A stretch of DNA of 64,000 nt from Streptomyces sp. ISL-98 (GTDB taxonomy: Bacteria > Actinomycetota > Actinomycetes > Streptomycetales > Streptomycetaceae): assembly GCF_018614055.1 (NCBI RefSeq), contig NZ_JAGGPB010000006.1:62001-126000 (forward strand). The letters are read 5' to 3'. The stretch's first letter is position 1. Each line of letters begins with the position of its first letter. The translations under genes were made by a program, and so were the position numbers. Under the pieces are notes generated by a model. The model searched no databases and had not been told where the DNA came from. It was given only the letters and a program-made list of their open reading frames with translations. Shown here piece after piece: positions 8,163 to 15,900 of this stretch.

Positions 8163-8187
8163 GTTTGCGCCTCGGCGATCGGGGTAC
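8163..8187 (+). promoter_or_regulatory. Sigma-B-type promoter for DUF3040/RhoGDI-like unit
   Basis: GTTT (8163-8166), a 15-nt spacer, then GGGTAC (8182-8187), a full match to GNNT-N14/16-GGGTAY. It points at the DUF3040 gene, whose ATG is 44 nt further on, and lies back to back with the minus-strand site at 8114-8138. Confidence 0.65.
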
Positions 8188-8230
8188 AGATTGCTGAACC
8201 GCATGGGCGTCAGCGATGGAGGCGTCAGCG

Positions 8231-8578
8231 ATGGACGGAGCTGGGCTTTCGGATCACGAACAGCGGATCCTTGCCGAAATCGAAGGCAAACTGCAGGGCG
8301 ACGACCAGACCCTGGACCGCCGGTTGCGGACCATGCGCAGCCGACATCTTCCGCACATACCCCCGGTGCGACTCAGGACGCGTGGCCTGGCCCTTTGCCT
8401 CATGGGAGCAATATCAGCGGCGTTGCTGATCGCCGCGTCGACCACCGTGAAACCGGCCTTCCTCTGGGCCTTCGCCGCCGCGTGGACCATCACTTTCGTC
8501 AGCGCGGTACCCGTGTTCAGCCGCTGGTGCCTACGCTGGAGGAAGAAACCGCCTCGGGGCGGCGGCGAACGTAGCTGA
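8231..8578 (+). CDS. DUF3040 membrane protein
   Basis: 115 residues. The N-terminal LSDHEQRILAEIEGKL is the DUF3040 signature, followed by a basic linker and two hydrophobic helices (about residues 57-75 and 80-99) and a basic tail, so a two-pass membrane protein of unknown function. ATG 8231 has GGAGG 8 nt upstream; an ATG at 8216 overlaps that site. It is the first gene behind a predicted sigma-B promoter, and the RhoGDI-like gene follows after 29 nt, so the two are probably co-transcribed in stress. Confidence 0.8.
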   Translation: MDGAGLSDHEQRILAEIEGKLQGDDQTLDRRLRTMRSRHLPHIPPVRLRTRGLALCLMGAISAALLIAASTTVKPAFLWAFAAAWTITFVSAVPVFSRWCLRWRKKPPRGGGERS

Positions 8579-8607
8579 CGTTCTTTGCCGAAAGCTGGCT
8601 CGTACAG

Positions 8608-9030
8608 ATGAAGACTTCTTTCGCAGATCCGGATCATGGCACGCTCGCATTCGAGCTTCTCGGCATGACGCTGCAGGTCGAAGGCAACGGCGAGCAAGTT
8701 GTCCCCTTGCCCTCGCCCGGTATTCCCGTCGAGCTGAAGGAGGGGGCGGAAATCCGCATCGGGCTGACTTTCCGCCTCGGCAGAGCGGTCGAAGGACTCA
8801 AATTCGTCGATGTGCGCAAACGCCACGGAGTCGTGGTGAGCATGTCCGAGACGATGCTGGGCTGTTACCGGCCGGGCGGCCCGTACGACGTGATCGCCCC
8901 GCCCGAGCGCCTGCCGACCGGCCATCTGGCCCGCGACACGTACGAAGTGACAGGCACCTTCATCGACGCCGACGGCCACATCCTGGGAGACGAGACCCAC
9001 TCCTTCAGGATCACGAAGGAGTGGGCCTGA
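8608..9030 (+). CDS. RhoGDI-like immunoglobulin-fold protein
   Basis: 140 residues that align along their length with the C-terminal Ig-like domain of eukaryotic Rho GDP-dissociation inhibitors (Pfam Rho_GDI). Shared segments, from memory of the human proteins, include LKEGAEIRIGLTF, GLKFVDVRKRHGV, MLGCYRPGGPYD, PTGHLARDTYEV and a terminal FRITKEW. The eukaryotic N-terminal arm that contacts GTPase switch regions is absent; only the domain that holds a geranylgeranyl group in eukaryotes is present. It is downstream of the DUF3040 membrane gene in a predicted sigma-B unit. Bacteria lack prenylated Rho proteins, so the partner is unknown; binding of a polyprenyl lipid or lipidated protein is only a guess. 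Confidence 0.75.
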   Translation: MKTSFADPDHGTLAFELLGMTLQVEGNGEQVVPLPSPGIPVELKEGAEIRIGLTFRLGRAVEGLKFVDVRKRHGVVVSMSETMLGCYRPGGPYDVIAPPERLPTGHLARDTYEVTGTFIDADGHILGDETHSFRITKEWA

Positions 9031-9073
9031 GCGATCCGGCCCGAGCGAGCCCCTGAGTGAGCCGGGGCGAGAG

Positions 9074-9427
9074 TCAGATGTGCCTGTTCGCGTAGTACTG
9101 CTCGATCAGATGCATGAACGGCATGTCCTCTTCCGCGTACTTACCGCTCTCAAGGTCGGGTGAGGCCTTGATCTCGGCCTTCGTGGCCGACAGGTGAACC
9201 GTCTCGTTCTCGACGTCTATCCGCGACACCAGACCCGCCGGCAGCAGTACGCGCCTGCCGAAGATCCACGGACCTGTGTCGACGACGATGTACGAACGGC
9301 CCACGTCCTCGGAGTGCTTGTCGATCTTTCCGATGTGCCCGTCGGACGCTTCGCCCTTGAACCCGACCAGCTCCGCTCCCGGCACGTGTCCCGACGTGTC
9401 TCCGTACTCCCAGATGGGGGCACCCAT
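9074..9427 (-). CDS. PRC-barrel domain protein
   Basis: 117 residues. The strand-rich segment DGHIGKIDKHSEDVGRSYIVVDTGPWIFGRRVLLP, followed by VSRIDVENETVHLSATKAEIKASP, matches the PRC-barrel fold (as in photosynthetic reaction-centre H subunits and RimM) found in many bacterial stress proteins. It starts MGAPIWEYGDTSG, and GAAGGAGGTCGCC just upstream of the ATG provides the ribosome binding site. It lies 27 nt downstream of the hydrophobic mini-protein gene on the same strand, so the two are likely an operon. The exact function is unknown. Confidence 0.8.
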   Translation of the reverse strand: MGAPIWEYGDTSGHVPGAELVGFKGEASDGHIGKIDKHSEDVGRSYIVVDTGPWIFGRRVLLPAGLVSRIDVENETVHLSATKAEIKASPDLESGKYAEEDMPFMHLIEQYYANRHI

Positions 9428-9454
9428 GGCGACCTCCTTCGAAGACCCGTCTGT

Positions 9455-9625
9455 CTACCAGCGGTACCAGCGCGTCCTTCTGCCGCCGACGGCCGGACCG
9501 CGCAGGAGGAAGCCCAGCAGCCAGACGATCAGAACCGCGAGCGCGAGGTACCAGAGGAATTCCGCGGCGAATCCGATCCCGAAGAGGATCAGGACCAGCA
9601 GGAGCACCAGCAAGAGCGGGACCAT
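9455..9625 (-). CDS. Small hydrophobic membrane protein (lmo0937/DUF5670-like)
   Basis: 56 residues, almost entirely hydrophobic: MVPLLLVLLLVLILFGIGFA, then AEFLWYLALAVLIVWLLGFLLRG, and an aromatic/basic tail ending WYRW. This is the layout of the small hydrophobic protein family (lmo0937/DUF5670-like) common in Streptomyces stress loci. Start ATG 9625 is preferred because GAGGAG at 9635-9640 is 9 nt away; the ATG at 9634 touches that site directly. It is the first gene of a probable pair with the PRC-barrel gene. Confidence 0.75.
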   Translation of the reverse strand: MVPLLLVLLLVLILFGIGFAAEFLWYLALAVLIVWLLGFLLRGPAVGGRRTRWYRW

Positions 9626-9835
9626 GTCGATCATCTCCTCGACCCACTGTGCCCATGTCCCAGCATTGCGGATGCCCAGAATTGCCCCATTTACGCATCG
9701 TCCGGCCGTACCTCCCCCGGCGGATCACGGGGACGCCATCCGGGCGACTGACCGCTGCGTCAGGGCAGCAGGACGCGACGGAAGGCGGGCGGATGTGGAT
9801 GCTGGGGCAACCGCCCCCGAGGAAAGGTCTCCGGC

Positions 9836-10111
9836 ATGCTGGAACGCAGCCGTCGCAAGCAGCGCACCAAGATTACGTTCGTCATTCCGGCGGACCAACC
9901 CTGCGGCCAGGTCAGCGTCGTGGGCGATTTCAACGACTGGCAGCCCGGCGCCCATCCGTTCGTCTCGCGCGCGGACGGCACCCGGAGCGTGAGCGTGACC
10001 CTTCCGTCCGAACGGCGGTACGGATTCCGCTACCTCGCCCATGGCGACTACTGGTTCGACGAAGAGCATGCCGATGACCGCGAGGGCCAGAACAGCATCC
10101 TGCACACCTGA
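9836..10111 (+). CDS. CBM48-type (isoamylase N-domain) protein
   Basis: A 91-residue stand-alone early-set domain: KITFVIPADQPCGQVSVVGDFNDWQPGAHPF and RYGFRYLAHGDYWFDEEHADD are the glycogen-binding CBM48 pattern seen in branching enzymes and AMPK beta subunits. No catalytic domain is attached, so it probably binds alpha-glucan or acts as a regulatory partner. Ribosome binding site GAGGAAAGG precedes ATG 9836. A strong hairpin follows directly. It belongs to the surrounding stress block. Confidence 0.85.
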   Translation: MLERSRRKQRTKITFVIPADQPCGQVSVVGDFNDWQPGAHPFVSRADGTRSVSVTLPSERRYGFRYLAHGDYWFDEEHADDREGQNSILHT

Positions 10112-10125
10112 GCCGCCGTACAGCA

Positions 10126-10171
10126 GCAGTGGCCCCGGCCGGTCCCCGCGCGGACCGGCCGGGGCCACTGC
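10126..10171. terminator. Strong hairpin terminator after CBM48 gene
   Basis: Perfect 20-bp inverted repeat (10126-10145 with 10152-10171) around a 6-nt loop CCGCGC, directly after the CBM48 stop codon. Confidence 0.9.
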
Positions 10172-10258
10172 GTTGCCCGGCACCACCGCCCTTGCCCGGG
10201 ATGCGACGGGCCGCTGTCCGGGGTGCCATGGAAGGAGGCAGAGGAGGTGGCAGCGGCC

Positions 10259-11266
10259 ATGGCGCGTCCAGTGTGGAGCGGTGCCCTGACGTTCGGTTTG
10301 GTGACCTTGCCCGTGCAGATGTTCACGGCGACGGAGAGCCACACCGTCCACTTCCACCAGTTGCAGCGCGGAACGTCGGATCGGGTACGCAACAAGCGGG
10401 TGAATGAACGCACCGGCGACGAAGTCCCGTTGGACGACATCGTCAAGGGCTTCGACGCGGGCGACGAGTACGTCATCGTCGAGCCCGGCGAGCTGGAGGA
10501 CATCGCCCCGGGGCGCTCCAAGGCACTGGAGATCACCGGGTTCGTCGACCTGGAGCAGGTCGAGCCGACCTTCTTCGACAAGACGTACTACCTCGGCCCC
10601 AAGGGCAAGGAGTACGCCAAGGTGTACGGCCTGATGGAGAAGGCGATGGCCCGCACGGGAAAGGCCGGAATCGCCACGTTCGTCATGCGCAACCACCAGT
10701 ACCTGGTGGCCTTGAAGGCAGAGGGCGGACTGCTGACGCTGCACACCCTGCACTGGGCCGACGAGATCCGCGACCCGCACAAGGAGATCGGCGACCTGCC
10801 GGGAGAGGCCGCCGTCACCGACCGCGAGCTGAAGATGGCCGAGCAGCTGGTGGAGACGCTCAGCATCGACTGGAAGCCCGAAGAGTTCCACGACACTTTC
10901 CAGGAACAGGTGGCCAAGCTCATCGAGGCCAAGCGCACCGGCGAGACGGTCGAGAAGGCGGAACCGCCGGCCGCGTCCACGAATGTGGTCGACCTGATGG
11001 AGGCCCTGCGGGCCAGCGTCGACCGGGCCAAGAGTCCCAAGGACCGCCGCGGACAGAAGGCCGGAGGGGCGGCGAAGACCGCCGCAAGGAGCACAGCGAG
11101 GTCCAGGAAGCCGAGCAAGGCCTCGTCCTTCGATTCCCTGACCAAGGCGGAGCTCTACGAGCGCGCCACAGAGGCAGGGATTCCCGGCCGGTCTTCCATG
11201 AGCCGGGAGGACCTCATCGAGGCCCTGCGCGGCGCACGGGGGCGGCGCAGGGCCGACGCGTCCTGA
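10259..11266 (+). CDS. ku: Ku-type DNA end-binding protein (NHEJ)
   Basis: Bacterial Ku homodimerises, rings DNA double-strand ends and recruits ligase LigD in non-homologous end joining. 335 residues: it begins MARPVWSGALTFGLVTLPVQ and contains DIVKGFDAGDEYVIVEPGELEDI, FDKTYYLGPKG and the Ku core to about residue 255. A basic Lys/Arg/Ala linker then leads to a C-terminal SAP/Rho-N-like helix pair (LTKAELYERATEAGIPGRSSMSREDLIEAL). ATG 10259 follows GAGGAGG 11 nt upstream. No ligD is adjacent; Streptomyces often have several Ku genes. Confidence 0.95.
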   Translation: MARPVWSGALTFGLVTLPVQMFTATESHTVHFHQLQRGTSDRVRNKRVNERTGDEVPLDDIVKGFDAGDEYVIVEPGELEDIAPGRSKALEITGFVDLEQVEPTFFDKTYYLGPKGKEYAKVYGLMEKAMARTGKAGIATFVMRNHQYLVALKAEGGLLTLHTLHWADEIRDPHKEIGDLPGEAAVTDRELKMAEQLVETLSIDWKPEEFHDTFQEQVAKLIEAKRTGETVEKAEPPAASTNVVDLMEALRASVDRAKSPKDRRGQKAGGAAKTAARSTARSRKPSKASSFDSLTKAELYERATEAGIPGRSSMSREDLIEALRGARGRRRADAS

Positions 11267-11276
11267 AGCTGCCCGG

Positions 11277-11301
11277 GCATGGGCAGGCAGTCATGGGGTA
11301 C
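11277..11301 (+). promoter_or_regulatory. Sigma-B-type promoter for SRPBCC gene
   Basis: GCAT (11277-11280), a 15-nt spacer, then GGGTAC (11296-11301), fitting GNNT-N14/16-GGGTAY. It lies between the ku stop and the SRPBCC start, giving a leader of roughly 75 nt. Confidence 0.55.
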
Positions 11302-11382
11302 TGGCTGCACCGTCCGCAATCTGTACGGCAGGGCGTCCGCCCAGCCGCAGTCACCGAAAGAGGAACCGAGAGAGGCGCGCTC

Positions 11383-11841
11383 ATGAGCACGGTGAAGGAG
11401 TCAGTAGAGGTCGAGGTTCCCGTCCACACCGCCTACAACCAGTGGACTCAGTTCGAGGAGTTCCCGAACTTCATGGAGGGAGTCGAGGAGGTCAGGCAGC
11501 TCGATGACGTCCACAACCACTGGACCACCAAGATCGGTGGCGTACGGCGGGAGTTCGACACCGAGATAATCGACCAGCTTCCCGACGAGCGGATCGCCTG
11601 GCGCACCACCAGCGGCGACACCAAGCAGAAGGGCCTGGTCAGCTTCCAGCGCCTGGACGACACGCACACGCGGGTGGAGCTCGTGATGGATGTCGAGTCC
11701 GGCGGAGTCGCGGAGAAGGCCGCCGACATGACGGGAATGATCGATCGTCGCGTCAAGGGCGACATGCGGCGCTTCAAGGAGTACATCGAGCACCGCGGCG
11801 GCGAATCCGGAGCCTGGCGGGGCCGCGTCAAGCCCGGCTGA
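11383..11841 (+). CDS. SRPBCC (cyclase/dehydrase-like) protein
   Basis: 152 residues with the START/Bet v1-like pattern: it opens VKESVEVEVPVHTAYNQWTQFEEFPNFMEGV, then GVRREFDTEIIDQLPDERIAWRTTSG and a long C-terminal helix (DRRVKGDMRRFKEYIEHRGG). Members bind hydrophobic ligands; the polyketide cyclase annotation is generic, and no polyketide genes are nearby. ATG 11383 is preceded by GAGAGG. A sigma-B-type promoter sequence lies about 80 nt upstream, which suggests a stress protein. Confidence 0.85.
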   Translation: MSTVKESVEVEVPVHTAYNQWTQFEEFPNFMEGVEEVRQLDDVHNHWTTKIGGVRREFDTEIIDQLPDERIAWRTTSGDTKQKGLVSFQRLDDTHTRVELVMDVESGGVAEKAADMTGMIDRRVKGDMRRFKEYIEHRGGESGAWRGRVKPG

Positions 11842-11940
11842 CCTGCGGTAACCGTCAGCGGATGTCAGGGCGGGCGGCCGGTGCGAAGATGGATGGGCAG
11901 TTTTCAGCCCCTCAGTCCTGCGAGCTGAAGGAGACCAGTC

Positions 11941-12162
11941 GTGCTGATGGCCCATCCCGAAGTACTGCGGAAGCTCGTCGGGCAGTACGAGACACTCAAG
12001 AAGCTGTACGCCGAGACGGGTAGCGCCGGGACCCGGCGGCGTATGGACGATGTCGCCTACACGTTGTGCGTCTCCACGGGCACACGCGATGTCGACACCG
12101 CTCTCGTCACCGCGCGCCGCCAGCTTTCCGGTCCCCGCCGGACCAGAAGCCTGATCCTCTGA
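11941..12162 (+). CDS. DUF5133 small protein
   Basis: 73 residues starting (GTG) LMAHPEVLRKLVGQYETLKKLYAETG and continuing RRRMDDVAYTLCVSTGTRDVDTALVTARRQL, the pattern of Streptomyces DUF5133, a small helical family of unknown role. GAAGGAGA lies 8 nt upstream of the GTG at 11941. A hairpin terminator follows within 40 nt. It lies downstream of the SRPBCC gene but 99 nt away, so it may have its own promoter. Confidence 0.8.
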   Translation: MLMAHPEVLRKLVGQYETLKKLYAETGSAGTRRRMDDVAYTLCVSTGTRDVDTALVTARRQLSGPRRTRSLIL

Positions 12163-12196
12163 CTTGATCACCCCGACGTGATCAACCCGACGTGAC

Positions 12197-12237
12197 CTTG
12201 AACCGCCGACGCCCTGCTCAGGGGTCGGCGGTTCAAG
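12197..12237. terminator. Terminator between DUF5133 and proline-rich mini-protein
   Basis: Perfect 14-bp stem (12197-12210 with 12224-12237), with an inner CCCT/AGGG extension, between convergent genes. Confidence 0.85.
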
Positions 12238-12260
12238 CTGTCCGCGCGGGCACGTCTCGT

Positions 12261-12401
12261 CTAAGCGGGCGCATCCGGGGGATCAGGTACTCGGTCAGGG
12301 CGTGGGACAGGGGCGGGCCGCCGTGGCGGAGCAGGTACCGGGTCGGGCGGCAAGGGGGGCACGGGGTCGGGCTCCGGTGGAACAGACATCTCGTTCTCCA
12401 T
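12261..12401 (-). CDS. Proline-rich mini-protein (copy 2)
   Basis: 46 residues from ATG 12401 (GAAGG 7 nt upstream): starts MENEMSVPPEPDPVPPLPPD and continues as a Pro/Asp/Arg-rich chain with no hydrophobic helix. A longer version starts at ATG 12434, which overlaps the end of the upstream gene by 11 nt and could be translationally coupled. It shares EPDPVP and overall composition with the mini-protein at 7906-8064. The function is unknown; a chance frame cannot be excluded, but the second copy in the same stress block supports it. Confidence 0.45.
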   Translation of the reverse strand: MENEMSVPPEPDPVPPLPPDPVPAPPRRPAPVPRPDRVPDPPDAPA

Positions 12402-12423
12402 CAGGACGCCTTCGACTGACCCT

Positions 12424-12795
12424 TCAACTGACATCGCCACGCTCCTCCTTGCTCGGCCCCGTACCCGGTCCCTTGCCCGTGTCCGTACTCCCGGGACGGA
12501 GCACCGCGTAGCCGACGCCGATGCCGATGGCCACCGGCCAGTCGATGATGTCAGCGGCGCCCAGCGCTCCGAGACCGAGGTAGAGCGGCAGACCGCCCTT
12601 GGCGGGGAGCACCCGGCGGGCGACCGCGAACGGCAGCAGCACCGCGTTCGCCGCGCCGCTCGCGACTCGGCCGGCGGACGGCAGGGGGAACGACGGGACT
12701 GTGATGGTGATCGTGCGCTTCTGCCCGTTCTTCGGCAGCGCCGTGGCGCCTGCCTCGAGGGGTGATGTGGAGGTGGCCACGGATCTCACATCCAC
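12424..12795 (-). CDS. Hypothetical membrane-associated protein
   Basis: 123 residues. After a polar N-terminus comes RTITITVPSFPLPSAGRVASGAANAVLLPF, then VARRVLPAKGGLPLYLGLGALGAADIIDWPVAIGIGVGYAVLRPG, i.e. two weakly hydrophobic segments, and a charged tail. Similar short proteins accompany large CtpI-like P-type ATPases in actinobacteria, which fits its position divergent from that gene. The start (12795) is uncertain because no clear ribosome binding site is visible. I do not recognise a characterised family. Confidence 0.6.
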   Translation of the reverse strand: MDVRSVATSTSPLEAGATALPKNGQKRTITITVPSFPLPSAGRVASGAANAVLLPFAVARRVLPAKGGLPLYLGLGALGAADIIDWPVAIGIGVGYAVLRPGSTDTGKGPGTGPSKEERGDVS

Positions 12796-12952
12796 AGGTG
12801 CGGTATGGGGTGAATTGCCTCTATCTCAGGGTAGTGGACGCCGTAACGGCGTGCCGTGTGCCGCGGCGTGGCCGTTCCCCGACGGTTGACTGAGACTGGA
12901 GGGGCTACTCGGGCTGAGTTCACGTCGCGACGACGGACCGGAGGCCTAGCCC

Positions 12953-15900
12953 ATGTCATTGCTCCCAGGACTGCGTCTGTCGGCGCCGCCGCTGCTCGGG
13001 CCGATCGCGTCCGGTGTGACCTACGGCGTGGCGGCCGGTGTGCGAGGTGCCGCCGAGGTGACCGCGCAGCTCATGGGACTGCCGCGACGCGGGGTGTGGT
13101 CGCGGCCCGGGCGCTGCTACATCGAGGTCCGCGGAGTGCACGGCGCGGGAGGGGCGCGGGTCTCCGAGGGCGTGGAGCGGGCCCTTGAGGGGCACCCGGG
13201 GGTGCTGTGGGCCCGGGTCAACGCGCCGTCCGAGCGCGTGGTGGCTGCGGTGGTCTCGCCGCCGCCGTCCCAGCGGGAGCTGGTCGCGCTCGTCGAGCGC
13301 GCGGAGGCCAACTACGCGGCCCGGCCGGACGAGTTCGACGAGTGGTGCCCGGAGCCGCACCATCCGTGCGAGGGCCCGAAGACCCGTCAGTCGGTGTCCG
13401 CGCTGACCGCGGACACCGTGGGACTCGGCATCGCCACCTTCAGGCAGCTGGCGCCGTGGCTCAGGCTGCCTCCGGAGACCGGAGCGCTCGCGGGCGCTCT
13501 CCAGTACCACCCCAGGCTGCGCCACCTGGCCGTCGCCGTCAGCAGTCCGGAGCAGGCCGAGTCGGTACTGCCCGTGGTCAGCGCCCTGGCCCAGGGTGTG
13601 GCAACTCGCGGCGGAGGCATCGCCCTGGACGCGCTCCAGCGTGTTGCCCAGTGGCGGGAAGCCACCGCGGAACGGGCGACCTGGGAGGAGGCCGAGCCCC
13701 GGCTCGTGAGCGGGCCGGACGACGCCTCGGCCGAGCCCATCGTGGTCGACCGGGCCGGGCCGACCCCGCGTGACACGGCGGACCGCTATGCCGAGCGGGC
13801 CGTGGCGGCAGGCATCGCGGCCGGCGCCCTCGCGGCCCCGTTCGCCGGGCCCCGGCGGGGGCTGGCGGTCGCCCTGTCGGCCGTACCCAAGGCTCCGGAG
13901 GCGGGCAGGGAGGGCTTCGCCACCAGCCTGGGCAGGGCCCTGTCGCTGCGGGGGGTCGTGACCATGGACCGGGGCGCCCTGCGGCGGCTCGGGCAGGTGG
14001 ACACTGTGGTCCTGGACGAGGACACGCTCCGCAGCGACCGGTACGAACCGGTGGACCTCGAACTGCTCAGCGGCGCCGATCCCGAACGGACCGCGGAACG
14101 GCTCTTCGCCCTGTTCGACTCGGACACTCCCCTTCGCACCGTCCGCGACGACGACGGCTGGGTGATCGGACCGCTCGCCGACCTGGAACTGACGGGGCGT
14201 ACGGGCCGCCAGGCCGAGGGACAGTTGCGGCGCAGGGGCAGCGAGCGCGCACTGGGCCTGGCCAAGGGGCGCAGGCTCCAGGCCGTGGCGGGGCTGGCGA
14301 TGCAGACGGCCCCGGGCGCCGAGGCCGTGGCGGCGGCCGCCCGCCGCGCGGGGGCCCGGGTGGTGCTGGCCACCGACAGGGCCTCCCCGGCGTTCTCCTT
14401 CGCCGACGCGGTGGTACCGGCGGGCGGCCGCCTCGTGGCCTCCGTACGCGGCCTCCAGGCCGACGGTGCGGTCATCCTGCTCGTCTCCGGGAACCGCAGG
14501 GCGCTGGGAGCGGCCGACTGCGGCGTCGGCGTGCACCGCGAGGGCGACCCCCCGGCCTGGGGTGCCCACCTGATCGTCGGCGCCGATCTCGAATCGGCGG
14601 GGCTGATCGTGGACGCCGTGGGCATGGCGGCGCGGGTCGACCACGACAGTGCCGTACTCGCCGCGGGCGGCAGCGGAGTCGGCGCGGTCGCCGCGCTCCG
14701 GGCCCCGGCCCGGCAGGCGGCCGCGCGCGCGATGGCGGTGGGCAACACCGCCGGGGCCGTGGCGTTCTGCCTGGGCGGCTGGCGTGCCCGGCAGTTGCTC
14801 GCCCGCCCTCTCGCCCCGCCTGTGACCAGCGTGCCCTGGCACCTGATGCCCACCGACCGGGTGCTGGAGCGCCTGCGAAGCACCGCCGACGGCCTGACTT
14901 CCGACGAGGCGGCCTCGCGGGCCGGCGGCGCGGGCTCCGACGCGGGGAGCGGGCCGTCGCGGCTGACCCTGCCGACGGCTTTCATCGAGGAACTGTCCAA
15001 CCCGCTCACGCCCGTTCTCGCCGCCGGTGCCGCTCTCGCCACCGCTGTCGGTTCTCGTACCGACGCGGCGCTCGTTGCCGCCATCACCGGAGCCTCCGCA
15101 CTCATCGGCGGCTTCCAGCGGGTCAGGACCGAGCGCGCTCTGGCGGAGCTCTTCGCCCGCTCGGCCATCGGCGCACGCGTACGCCGGGGAAACCGCGAAC
15201 GGCTGGTCACCGCCGGAGAACTGGTGGAGGGCGACATCGTCCTGCTCCGCCCCGAGGACGTCGTACCCGCGGACTGCAGGCTGCTGGAGGCCGAGGGGCT
15301 CGAGGTCGACGAGTCGTCGCTGACGGGCGAGTCCATGGCCGTGAGCAAGGACCCCGCCCCGGTCGTCGCCACGCACATCACCGGCCGCCACTCGATGGTC
15401 TACGAGGGCACCACGGTGTCCGCCGGCCGGGCCGTGGCCGTCGTCGTGGCCACCGGATCGAGTACGGAAGTCGGGCGCAGCCTCGCCACCGCCCGGCAGG
15501 CGGCGCCCGAAACCGGTGTCGAGGCCCGGCTCGCCTCGCTCACCCGGGCCAGCCTGCCCGTAGCGCTCGGGTCGGCAAGTGCCGTGGCGGCGGCGGGTCT
15601 GCTGCACGGACACCCGCTGACCGACAACCTCGCCTCGGCGGTCAACCTGGCTGTCGCCTCCGTCCCGGAGGGGCTGCCCTTCCTCGTCAACGCCGCCCAA
15701 CTGGCCGCCGCCCGGCGCCTGGCCGACGTCGGTGCGCTCGTACGCAACCCGCGCACGATCGAGGCGCTCGGCCGCGCCGATGTCCTCTGCTTCGACAAGA
15801 CCGGGACCCTCACCGAGGGCAAACTCCAGCTCGCGGCCGTGAGCGACGGCGAGAGCGCACTGCCGGTGGACCGGCTCGACTCGTCGCGCAAGGAGGTGCT

